NCBI RefSeq assembly: GCF_003958625.1
Contig: NZ_RSEL01000013.1
Location: 286,829-350,828, forward strand
DNA from: Tsuneonella rigui
GTDB taxonomy: Bacteria; Pseudomonadota; Alphaproteobacteria; Sphingomonadales; Sphingomonadaceae
DNA: 64,000 nucleotides
Direction of reading: 5' to 3'
The notes under the pieces were generated by a model that made no database searches, was not told the origin of the DNA, and saw nothing but the letters and a program-made list of their open reading frames with translations. Shown in pieces: positions 57,162 to 64,000 of the stretch (positions are counted from its first letter, which is position 1; each line of letters opens with the position of its first letter). The translations under genes and the position numbers were made by a program.

Positions 57162-57713
57162 ATGACCAGTCGCTCGTTGGCCCTGACCGCATGCGCCGTC
57201 CTTGCCCTCGCGGCGTGCGGTAAAAATGCGGATCAACCCAAGACCGCCGAGGAGGTGATCGCCGAGGCAGGCGAACTCGCGCAGCCGGAGCCGGGGCAGT
57301 ACGAGACCAAGGTCAAGCTGCTCGAATTCTCGGTGCCTGGTATCCCTCAGCAGCAGGCGGACCGGCTCAAGGCGGTGATGGGGAACGTCGGCGATCAGTC
57401 GTCGAGCTATTGCCTGACGCCCGAAGAGGCGAAGAAGGGCTTCGAGGAATCGATCCGCAAGATGAGCCAGAACCAGGGCGGGATGAACTGCAAGTTCGAC
57501 ACCTTCGACGTCGACAATGGCAAGATCGACGCGGAGATGACCTGCGACGGCCAGCAGGGAATGAGCTCGGAGATGAAGCTCACCGGCACCGCGACCGCGC
57601 AGAACACCTCGATGCGCATGGCGATGACGCAGAAGGCGGCGATCATCCCCGGCGGCGAGATGCGGATGGAAATGCAGATGGATTCCAAGCGCATCGGCGA
57701 GTGTACGTCCTGA
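57162..57713 (+). CDS. DUF3617-type lipoprotein
   Basis: A 183-residue protein with a lipoprotein signal ([20 protein letters not shown], lipobox LAAC). The mature part has the DUF3617 pattern: [19 protein letters not shown], a conserved cysteine pair in [14 protein letters not shown] and [12 protein letters not shown], a third in MTCDG and a fourth near the C-terminus (GECTS). Members are periplasmic or outer-membrane-linked proteins of unknown function, common in sphingomonads. It is divergent from uvrB across 122 bases. Confidence 0.87.
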   Translation: MTSRSLALTACAVLALAACGKNADQPKTAEEVIAEAGELAQPEPGQYETKVKLLEFSVPGIPQQQADRLKAVMGNVGDQSSSYCLTPEEAKKGFEESIRKMSQNQGGMNCKFDTFDVDNGKIDAEMTCDGQQGMSSEMKLTGTATAQNTSMRMAMTQKAAIIPGGEMRMEMQMDSKRIGECTS

Positions 57714-57780
57714 AACCGGTTGGCGCATTGAGGCGTTGATGACCCGCCGCGGCTTTCCCCGGCAGGAGAACGGAACGCCG

Positions 57781-58545
57781 ATGGCGACACTGCAAGCCTT
57801 GCAAACCATGGCGGCCGCACGCGACGAGCTGCGCCACCGGGTCGCGCTCGCGCGGGAGGCTGCGCCTGAGGATGCGGTCGGCCCCTCACTCAAGCGGTTC
57901 CTGGGCGAGTTCGCGGTGCTGGCCGAACCGTTCCACCGCGCGGTGCGCAAGCATCCGGAGGTGCGGGCCGAACGCCCGCGCACGGTCATGCTGCTGCCCG
58001 GCTTCGCCACGCACCCCATCCGCATGCGCTACCTCGCGCGGCGGCTCGAAGCGGCGGGTCATCGGGTCAAGCGCTGGGGCCTGGGCTTCAACTGGGGCCC
58101 GACCGAAAGCAATTTCGACGCGCTCGACCGGAGGCTTGCCGATCTCGCCGAGCGGCACGGCGAGCAGGTGGTGCTGGTCGGCTGGAGCCTCGGAGGCCTG
58201 TTTGCGCGTGAACTCTCCAAGCGGCGCCCCGAATGCGTCGCCAAGGTGGTGACGATGGGCTCACCGTTCTCCTACAGCCCGCGGGCCAACAACGTTTGGC
58301 GCGCCTACCACTTCATCACCGGCCACCGGGTCGAGGAACCACCGGTGCCGGTCGTGCTCGCCGCCAAGCCGCCGGTCGAGACTGTCGCGCTGTGGAGCCC
58401 GCGCGACGGGATCGTCCACCCCCGCGCGGCGCGCGGCGTTGCCGGCGAGCGCGACCGCGAGGTGGCGCTCCGTTGCACGCACATGGGCTTCGCCTTCGAT
58501 CCCGAAGTCGTCGCCGCTGTCCTGCGCGAGCTCGATCGTGCATGA
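57781..58545 (+). CDS. alpha/beta hydrolase family protein
   Basis: A 254-residue hydrolase-fold protein with VMLLPGFATHPIRMRYLARR at the first strand, nucleophile elbow VGWSLGGLFARELS, GSPFSYSPRANNVWRAYH and a C-terminal THMGFAFD holding the likely catalytic His. It resembles short PGAP1/lipase-like hydrolases. ATG 57781 lies 12 bases after AGGAG; the frame extends back to 57736 with a weaker context. The substrate is unknown. The ATP-grasp operon starts 55 bases downstream on the same strand, so cotranscription is possible. Confidence 0.82.
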   Translation: MATLQALQTMAAARDELRHRVALAREAAPEDAVGPSLKRFLGEFAVLAEPFHRAVRKHPEVRAERPRTVMLLPGFATHPIRMRYLARRLEAAGHRVKRWGLGFNWGPTESNFDALDRRLADLAERHGEQVVLVGWSLGGLFARELSKRRPECVAKVVTMGSPFSYSPRANNVWRAYHFITGHRVEEPPVPVVLAAKPPVETVALWSPRDGIVHPRAARGVAGERDREVALRCTHMGFAFDPEVVAAVLRELDRA

Positions 58546-58600
58546 CGCGCGCTAACTTATGCGTGCAGCGATCGGCCGCGACTGAGATACGGGCGGCTGG

Positions 58601-60049
58601 ATGAGTGCCGACAGGGGGCCAATGGACGGCGCAGCCGTAGCGTTCGACGAGATGCTCGACCCGTCGGGCGAGGTGCGTCCGGCGTACGCGGGCTACCACG
58701 CGTGGTTGGAACGCCAGCAGCCCGAATGGCTGCGGCGCAAGAACGCCGAGACCGAAGGCGTCTTCCGCCGCACCGGCATCACCTTCAACGTCTATGGCGA
58801 GGATGCCGCCGAGGAGCGGCTGATCCCGTTCGACATGGTCCCGCGAATCGTCTCGGCGGCCGAGTGGCGCAGGCTCAGCCGGGGGATCGAGCAGCGGGTG
58901 CGCGCGCTCAACGCGTTCATCCACGATCTCTACCACCGGCAGGAGATCATCCGCGCGGGCCGGGTGCCCGAACGCTTGTTCCGCGACAATGCCGCGTGGC
59001 TGCCGCACATGGTCGGCTTCACCCCGCCGGGCGGCGTGTACACCCACATCGTCGGGATCGACCTCGTGCGCACCGGGCCGGACGATTTCTTCGTGCTCGA
59101 GGATAACGCCCGCACGCCGAGCGGCGTCTCGTACATGCTCGAGAACCGCGAGACGATGATGGCGATGTTCCCCGAGCTGTTCACCCGGGTGCCGGTCGAG
59201 ACGGTCAGCGACTACCCGATGCGGCTCGCGCGCAGCCTGGCCGCCTGCGCGCCGCCGCGGACCGAGGGGAAGCCGGTGGTGGCGGTGCTGACGCCGGGGA
59301 TCTACAACTCCGCCTACTACGAGCATGCCTTTCTTGCCGACCAGATGGGCGCCGAGCTGGTCGAGGGCAGTGATCTGCGGGTGATCGACGGGCGCGTGGC
59401 GATGCGCACCACCGGCGGATACCAGCCGGTCGACGTGCTCTATCGGCGGGTGGACGACGAGTACCTCGACGCGCTGACCTTCAATCCCAACAGCGTGCTC
59501 GGCGTGCCGGGGATCATGGACGTCTATCGCAGCGGCGGCATCACCATCGCCAACGCGCCCGGCACCGGGATCGCCGACGACAAGGCGGTCTATTCGTTCA
59601 TGCCGGAGATCGTCGAGTTCTACACTGGCGAGAAGCCGCTGCTTCCCAACGTCGAAACCTTCCGCTGCGCCGATCCCGATACGCTCAAGTACGTGCTCGA
59701 CAACCTCGCCGAGCTGGTGGTCAAGGAAGTCCACGGCTCGGGCGGGTACGGCATGCTGGTCGGCCCGGCGGCGAGCAAGCGAGAGCTGGCGGCGTTCCGC
59801 GCCAAGCTCACCGCGCGGCCGGAAAACTACATCGCGCAGCCGACGCTGGCGCTCTCGACTTGCCCGGTGTTCGCGCGCAAGGGGCTGAGCCCGCGCCACG
59901 TCGACTTGCGGCCCTATGTGCTCGTCTCGCCCAACGGGATCGACATCACGCCGGGCGGCCTGACGCGGGTCGCGCTCAAGAAGGGGTCGCTGGTGGTCAA
60001 CTCGTCGCAGGGCGGCGGGACCAAGGATACGTGGGTGCTCAAGGACTGA
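58601..60049 (+). CDS. circularly permuted type 2 ATP-grasp protein
   Basis: A 482-residue protein of the circularly permuted ATP-grasp family. The permuted ATP-binding elements are seen in DFFVLEDNARTPSGVSYMLE (about residues 164-183), YNSAYYEHAFLADQMG, FNPNSVLGVPG, ANAPGTGIADDKAVYSFMP and VVKEVHGSGGYGMLVGP. ATP-grasp enzymes activate a carboxylate as an acyl phosphate and attack it with an amine, so an amide or peptide ligase is expected; the substrate is unknown. Its stop overlaps the ATG of the alpha-E gene, and a transglutaminase-like and an Anbu protease gene follow, an association known across bacteria. ATG 58622 is an alternative start. Confidence 0.93.
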   Translation: MSADRGPMDGAAVAFDEMLDPSGEVRPAYAGYHAWLERQQPEWLRRKNAETEGVFRRTGITFNVYGEDAAEERLIPFDMVPRIVSAAEWRRLSRGIEQRVRALNAFIHDLYHRQEIIRAGRVPERLFRDNAAWLPHMVGFTPPGGVYTHIVGIDLVRTGPDDFFVLEDNARTPSGVSYMLENRETMMAMFPELFTRVPVETVSDYPMRLARSLAACAPPRTEGKPVVAVLTPGIYNSAYYEHAFLADQMGAELVEGSDLRVIDGRVAMRTTGGYQPVDVLYRRVDDEYLDALTFNPNSVLGVPGIMDVYRSGGITIANAPGTGIADDKAVYSFMPEIVEFYTGEKPLLPNVETFRCADPDTLKYVLDNLAELVVKEVHGSGGYGMLVGPAASKRELAAFRAKLTARPENYIAQPTLALSTCPVFARKGLSPRHVDLRPYVLVSPNGIDITPGGLTRVALKKGSLVVNSSQGGGTKDTWVLKD

Positions 60050-60993
60050 TGCTAGGCCGCACCGCCAACGGACTGTTCTGGATGTTCCGCTATCTCGAGC
60101 GGGCGGAGAACACCGCGCGCCTGCTCGACGCGGGGCTGCGGATGGCGCTCACGCGCGACCTTATCACCGCCGAGGAGGAATGGCGTTCGGTCATCCACGC
60201 TTCCGGCCAAAGCCGCGCCTACCGCGCCAAGCACGGCACCTTCACCGGTATCCAGGTGTGGAACCACATCCTGCGCGACAAGGACAATGCCGGCAGCGTG
60301 CTGGCGATGATGCGCCAGGTCCGCACCAACGCGCGCGGGGTGCGCAACGCGATCAGCGGCGAGCTGTGGGGCGTGGTCAACGAAAGCTGGATGGCGCTCG
60401 ACGACAAGCTCACCCGGCCGGTGACGCAGGGCAGCGTCGGCGAGGTGATCGACATGGTCCGCCGCGCGGGCACGCTGGCGCACGGGGCGATGGCCAATTC
60501 CATGCTGCGCGACGCCGGCTACCACTTCGCCCGCGCTGGCACCTTCGTGGAGCGGGCGGACAACACCGCGCGCATCCTCGACATGAAGTACTACCTGCTG
60601 CTTCCGTCGCTCAGCTACGTCGGCACGCCGCTCGACAGCGGGCAGTGGGACCAGGTGCTGCGCTCGGTGTCGGGACAGCGCGCCTATCGCTGGCTCAACG
60701 CCGGGCAGACCGATCCGCGCGGGATCGTCCAGTTCCTGGTGCTCGACGAGCGGTTTCCGCGCAGCCTCGCCTACAGTCATTCGATGTTGGCAGAAGCGGT
60801 CACCGCGCTCGCGCGCATCCACGGGCAGGAGGGAGACAGCCACCGCCTGATCGCGGACTCGACCAGCAAGCTCGCCGGGCTCGCCGTCACGCAGGTGTTC
60901 GAGCAGGGGCTGCACGAATTCCTGACCGAGTTCACCCGCTGTAACGCGGCGATCGCGCTTGCCATCTCGAACGACTACCGGTTCCTGCGGTAA
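60049..60993 (+). CDS. alpha-E domain protein
   Basis: A 314-residue all-helical protein of the alpha-E family, named for conserved glutamates. The N-terminal LGRTANGLFWMFRYLERAEN and the repeat-like FARAGTFVERADNTARILDM carry the ERAEN/ERADN signatures. ARGVRNAISGELWGVVNESW and the C-terminal FTRCNAAIALAISNDYRFLR complete the pattern. It has no known activity and is nearly always encoded with the permuted ATP-grasp protein, to which it is translationally coupled here (one-base TGATG overlap). A partner or substrate-carrier role for the ligase is inferred from that. Confidence 0.93.
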   Translation: MLGRTANGLFWMFRYLERAENTARLLDAGLRMALTRDLITAEEEWRSVIHASGQSRAYRAKHGTFTGIQVWNHILRDKDNAGSVLAMMRQVRTNARGVRNAISGELWGVVNESWMALDDKLTRPVTQGSVGEVIDMVRRAGTLAHGAMANSMLRDAGYHFARAGTFVERADNTARILDMKYYLLLPSLSYVGTPLDSGQWDQVLRSVSGQRAYRWLNAGQTDPRGIVQFLVLDERFPRSLAYSHSMLAEAVTALARIHGQEGDSHRLIADSTSKLAGLAVTQVFEQGLHEFLTEFTRCNAAIALAISNDYRFLR

Positions 60994-60997
60994 CCCC

Positions 60998-61813
60998 ATG
61001 CGCCTCGCCATCCGCCACACCACCCAGTACACCTTCGACAAGCCGGTCGCGCACGCTCTGCAGCGGCTGCGGCTGACTCCCAAGGCGACGCAAGGCCAGA
61101 CGGTGCTCGACTGGCGGATGGACTACACCCACGCCCGTGCGGAACTGGAATATGAGGACCAGCACCACAACCATGTGACGCTGGTCTCGGTCGAACCCGG
61201 CGCGCAGCAGGTGACGATCGCGTGCGAGGGCACGGTCGAGACCAGCGACCATGCCGGCGTAATCGGCCGCCACGCGGGCCACTTGCCGCTGTGGAGCTTC
61301 CTCGGCCAGACCGACCTGACCCGGCCGGGCCCCAAGCTGCGCCAACTGATCCGCGGCTTGGACGTGCGGCCGGACGACACGCTCGCGTACCTCCACGCGC
61401 TGTCCTCGGCGGTGCGCGCGCAGATCGCCTACGGCACCGGCGCGACCGAGGTCGGCACTACGGCCGAGCAGGCGGTCGAGACGGGCTGCGGGGTGTGCCA
61501 GGATCACGCGCACATTTTCATCGGCGCCGCGCGGCTGGCGAGCATCCCCGCGCGCTACGTCTCAGGCTACCTGATGATGAACGACCGGATTGACCAGGAG
61601 GCGACCCACGCCTGGGCCGAGACGCATGTCGAGGGGCTAGGCTGGGTCGGGTTCGATGTGTCGAACGGCATCAGTCCCGATCCGCGCTACGTCCGCCTCG
61701 CCACGGGGCGCGACTATCGCGATGCGGCGCCGATCACCGGCATCAGCTTCGGCTCGGCGACCGAGGAGCTGCACGTGGCCGTCGCTGTGGAACAGCAGCG
61801 ACAGGAACAGTGA
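60998..61813 (+). CDS. transglutaminase-like cysteine protease family protein
   Basis: A 271-residue protein with the N-terminal beta domain of bacterial transglutaminase-like proteins (RLAIRHTTQYTFDKPVAHAL) and a papain-like catalytic domain: Cys in ETGCGVCQDHAHIFIGAARL, His in EATHAWAETHVEGLGW and Asp in GFDVSNGISPD. It would hydrolyse or transfer amide bonds, probably in the cytosol because no signal peptide is seen. It lies four bases after the alpha-E stop and 62 bases before the Anbu gene, in a conserved order. Confidence 0.93.
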   Translation: MRLAIRHTTQYTFDKPVAHALQRLRLTPKATQGQTVLDWRMDYTHARAELEYEDQHHNHVTLVSVEPGAQQVTIACEGTVETSDHAGVIGRHAGHLPLWSFLGQTDLTRPGPKLRQLIRGLDVRPDDTLAYLHALSSAVRAQIAYGTGATEVGTTAEQAVETGCGVCQDHAHIFIGAARLASIPARYVSGYLMMNDRIDQEATHAWAETHVEGLGWVGFDVSNGISPDPRYVRLATGRDYRDAAPITGISFGSATEELHVAVAVEQQRQEQ

Positions 61814-61875
61814 CGCGCGCCACGGTTTGATTACACTCGGCACGCGCAGTCGCGGGGAACGGGAGCCGGGATGAC

Positions 61876-62634
61876 ATGACCTATTGCGTCGGAATGGTGC
61901 TCGACAAGGGCCTCGTCCTGATGAGCGACACCCGCACCAATTCGGGCGTCGACAACATCTCGGTCTTCCGCAAGATGATGTCGTGGCACGCGCCGGACGA
62001 GCGGATCATCACCGTGATGACCGCGGGCAACCTCGCTACCACGCAGGCGGTGATCAGCCAGCTCGAGGAGCGCGACAAGGCGCCCGCCGACCGCAAGAAC
62101 ACGGTGTTCGCCGCCTCGACCATGTTTCAGGTCGCGACCGAGATCGGCCGCCTGCTGCGCTCCACTATCGAGGAGCGTCAGGCCGCCAACGGCGCGGCGG
62201 GGCAGGGGCGCTTCACCGCCTCGATCATCGTCGCCGGCCAGATCAAGGGCATGGAACCGCGCCTGTTCCTGATCTACCCCGAAGGCAATTTCATCGAGGC
62301 GAGCTGGGACACCCCGTTCTTCCAGATCGGGGAGACCAAGTATGGCCGTCCGATCCTGATCCGCGCGTACGATCGGGGCATGAGCTTCGAGGATGCGGTG
62401 AAGCTGCTGCTGGTCAGCTTCGATTCCACGCTGAAGGCGAACCTCTCGGTCGGCCTCCCCCTCGACTTGATGGTGATCGAGCGCGACTCCTTCTCCGCCA
62501 CGCACGAGCGGCGGATCACGCACGAGGACGCGTACTATCAGGCGATCTCGGCCGGGTGGAGCGAGGCGCTCAAGGAAGCGTTCGTCGCGCTGCCCGACTA
62601 CAGCTTCTATGCGGCCGAGCACGAGACAAGCTGA
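61876..62634 (+). CDS. Anbu, proteasome-type protease
   Basis: A 252-residue Ntn-hydrolase of the Anbu (ancestral beta subunit, COG3484) family related to HslV and proteasome beta subunits. After Met removal the nucleophile would be Thr2 in MTYCVGMVLDKGLVL; the conserved Asp and Lys follow in SDTRTNSGVDNISVFRKM. Anbu proteins form open helical or ring assemblies and their substrate is unknown. The gene ends the ATP-grasp/alpha-E/transglutaminase operon, and a small hairpin plus T-run follows the stop. GGGAG lies upstream of the ATG. Confidence 0.94.
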   Translation: MTYCVGMVLDKGLVLMSDTRTNSGVDNISVFRKMMSWHAPDERIITVMTAGNLATTQAVISQLEERDKAPADRKNTVFAASTMFQVATEIGRLLRSTIEERQAANGAAGQGRFTASIIVAGQIKGMEPRLFLIYPEGNFIEASWDTPFFQIGETKYGRPILIRAYDRGMSFEDAVKLLLVSFDSTLKANLSVGLPLDLMVIERDSFSATHERRITHEDAYYQAISAGWSEALKEAFVALPDYSFYAAEHETS

Positions 62635-62654
62635 ACGCGTTGCTACGCGTTTTT
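62634..62654 (+). terminator. intrinsic terminator after the Anbu operon
   Basis: AACGCG-TTGCTA-CGCGTT forms a 6-bp stem followed by TTT, giving a five-T run from the stem end. It begins at the last base of the Anbu stop codon. The stem is short but the position is ideal. Confidence 0.5.
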
Positions 62655-62717
62655 GCGGAAAGATCGCTCCGATTTGGAGTATTCGTCGGCGAGGCAAGAA
62701 CGGGCATTCAGTCATCT

Positions 62718-62745
62718 ACTTAGTGGCAATAGGTCCGTTCTAAGT
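62718..62745. promoter_or_regulatory. inverted repeat upstream of the LuxR-type regulator gene
   Basis: ACTTAG (62718-62723) and CTAAGT (62740-62745) are perfect inverted half-sites 16 bases apart in an AT-rich stretch 47 bases upstream of the ATG. A dimeric regulator could bind here, possibly the gene's own LuxR-type product. Promoter hexamers are not clear. Confidence 0.25.
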
Positions 62746-62791
62746 CTTTCACCGCGTTCCTTAATCGCGCGGGCGCGGCATTGTGGCCCGC

Positions 62792-63415
62792 ATGAACGAG
62801 CGGCAAATCATACACTTCGTCGAAGCGGACATGCGGTTGCGGGCTGACCTGGCGCGGGTTACGTTCGCTTTGGGTCATCACGCCGAGGTCTATGCCGACA
62901 TCACCGAACTGGCCGAACATCCGCCCCAGCGGGGCATCGTCGCGGTGCGCGATGGCGGTGCGGACGATGTGGGCGAGCTGCTCGACTACCTGGCCGACCA
63001 CGGCATTTGCTTGCCGTTGGTGGCGATGGCGTTCGACCCGGAGACCTCGCGAGTGGTCGCCGCGATCAAGGCCGGGGCGCTCGATTATCTGGCTTTGCCG
63101 CTCGGTCCGCAGAGCCTCGCCGCCACGCTCGCCCGCATTGGCGACGAGGCGCGGGAGCATGCCGAGGCGCGGCGTCGGATGATCGAGGCGCGCAACCGGA
63201 TCGGTAACCTGTCGCACCGCGAGCGCGAGGTGCTCGACTGGCTCGCCCGGGGTAGCAGCAACAAGACGATCGCCCGCGAGCTCGATATCAGTCCGCGCAC
63301 GGTCGAGATCCACCGCGCCAACATGATGAGCAAGCTCGGCGCCGTCCACGCCGCCGAAGCGGTCCGCCTGCGCATCGAGGCGCAGCTCGAACGTCCTGCC
63401 TTGCTGCTCAACTAG
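62792..63415 (+). CDS. LuxR-family regulator with a degenerate receiver domain (FixJ-like)
   Basis: A 207-residue protein. The C-terminal part (about 140-200) is a GerE/LuxR helix-turn-helix: LSHREREVLDWLARGSSNKT followed by IARELDISPRTVEIHRANMM. The N-terminal 120 residues have a receiver fold, but the phosphoacceptor position reads GIVAVRDGG with alanine in place of aspartate, the acidic pair is reduced (HFVEADM), and the switch lysine is leucine (YLALPLGP). Control by phosphorylation is therefore unlikely. ATG 62792 is preferred over GTG 62783. It lies 157 bases after the Anbu gene and overlaps the convergent extensin-like gene by four bases. Confidence 0.88.
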   Translation: MNERQIIHFVEADMRLRADLARVTFALGHHAEVYADITELAEHPPQRGIVAVRDGGADDVGELLDYLADHGICLPLVAMAFDPETSRVVAAIKAGALDYLALPLGPQSLAATLARIGDEAREHAEARRRMIEARNRIGNLSHREREVLDWLARGSSNKTIARELDISPRTVEIHRANMMSKLGAVHAAEAVRLRIEAQLERPALLLN

Positions 63416-64000
63416 CGGCAGAACCCTCCGGCGTGGCCGGCTTCGAGATGCAGGTGGTTCTTGTGCGCGGCGTTGTAATCGGGGCCGAGCACGGTGCCGA
63501 ACCGGCGGCAGGCGCTCTGGTGCACCAACCGCAAGAACCGGCGCTCCTGCATAGTTCCTTCGTTCCAGCCTGACAGCACGCTAACCCGCCGCCCGTCGGC
63601 GAGGATAAAGGCCGCGACATCGATCGCCTGCGCGGTCGCGTGTGCCGAGCGGCGGCCGCTGCCGGCGACGTCGCGGCACGAATAGCTGCCCATCGTCTCG
63701 ATCTTCGCGAGCGGGCTGCCGAGCACCTGCCGCGCCGCGCGGTCGACGCCGTAGCGGGCCCATGCGGCAGTGGTCTCGGCCAGCGGACAGGTGACCGGGC
63801 CGAGGTTGGCGAGCGCGAAGCGCGCCTCATCGCCCTGCAGCGCCGCGAGGCTGACCGTACCGACGGTCGAGCAGCCCGCGCCGTAGTAACGATCCGCCAC
63901 TGGCGAGAACCGTGCGCCCGCCGCGTTGAGCTCGGCAAGGCACTGCCGCGCCTCGGTGCTGACAGCGACGGGGCGCGGGGTGGCGAGCTGCGGCCTGGCC
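63412..64000 (-). CDS. extensin-like C-terminal domain protein (partial)
   Basis: The frame runs from the stop at 63412 to the window edge; about 196 residues are present and the N-terminus, probably with a signal peptide, is missing. The extensin-like C domain is recognised from the CLAELNAAGARFSP start, GAGCSTVGTVSLAAL, GSYSCRDVAGSGRRSAHATA, IDVAAFILADGRRVSVL and the ending NHLHLEAGHAGGFCR. The SAH...D and HLHLE histidine patterns resemble D-alanyl-D-alanine metallopeptidases (DacB/VanY-like fold), so a peptidoglycan role is likely. A GTG at 63900 is inside the domain and is not the true start. Confidence 0.88.
   Translation of the reverse strand, partial: ARPQLATPRPVAVSTEARQCLAELNAAGARFSPVADRYYGAGCSTVGTVSLAALQGDEARFALANLGPVTCPLAETTAAWARYGVDRAARQVLGSPLAKIETMGSYSCRDVAGSGRRSAHATAQAIDVAAFILADGRRVSVLSGWNEGTMQERRFLRLVHQSACRRFGTVLGPDYNAAHKNHLHLEAGHAGGFCR

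Noticed and set aside
58316..59899. Minus-strand open frame of 527 codons opposite the ATP-grasp gene
   Set aside because: It crosses from one real gene to another, has no motif and shows the Arg/His bias of antisense frames.

Overview
This window is a chromosomal segment of a high-G+C alphaproteobacterium, most likely of the order Sphingomonadales (the Sphingomonadaceae/Erythrobacteraceae side). The evidence is the very G+C-rich coding DNA, a fused cysN-cysC gene, a RibB with an N-terminal helix-turn-helix, a hemC-hemD-mitofilin-like gene order, a large TonB-dependent receptor beside acyl-CoA catabolic genes, and many GTGA/ATGA translational overlaps. This is judged from family character only; no database search was possible. 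Genes are tightly packed. No gap exceeds 300 bases; the longest (about 160-220 bases) are described as promoters, operators or REP-like repeats. I see no CRISPR array, insertion sequence, integrase or prophage.

Layout. 1-2918: acpP end, fabF, mltG and a 2H phosphoesterase, followed by an elongator tRNA-Met. 3076-4365: ribB on the minus strand, divergent from a sulfate-assimilation block cysD-cysNC-cysQ (4572-8248), which converges on a YeiH-type transporter. 9412-12866: glpD, an FMN reductase, a DUF6285/phosphotransferase pair and kynU. 14154-41498 is a long acyl-CoA catabolic region. It holds a dehydrogenase and a lipase; a minus-strand operon (serine hydrolase, FadB-like enzyme, thiolase-like protein, acsA, frameshifted AMP-ligase); an acyl-CoA synthetase with a tandem TetR regulator; a TonB-dependent receptor; an operon of three acyl-CoA dehydrogenases and two MFS carriers; and an SDR, fumarylacetoacetase, maleylacetoacetate isomerase and glutaryl-CoA dehydrogenase. 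41536-46015: a lone receiver, then tsaD-gpsA-flippase-HhH protein, each pair coupled by a 4-base overlap. 46061-48592: hemC, hemD and a Mic60-like membrane protein. 48589-58545: a UbiH-type hydroxylase, a DsbD/ScsB-type reductase, exported lipoproteins, an S10 peptidase, an exported methyltransferase, uvrB and a hydrolase.

The most system-like unit is 58601-62634: a circularly permuted ATP-grasp protein, an alpha-E protein, a transglutaminase-like protease and an Anbu proteasome-like protease. They lie on one strand with almost no spacing and end at a small terminator. The natural reading is a peptide-bond forming and cleaving system whose substrate is unknown. It is followed by a LuxR-type regulator whose receiver domain lacks the phosphorylation site.

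Regulatory structure seen directly: three copies of a long REP/BIME-like palindrome, each just 3' of a gene; a perfect 8-bp hairpin that buries the Shine-Dalgarno of glutaryl-CoA dehydrogenase; a palindrome in front of the HTH-RibB gene that could be its own operator; promoter-like sequences for the TonB receptor and the dehydrogenase operon; and a bidirectional terminator between the tandem TetR gene and the TonB receptor.
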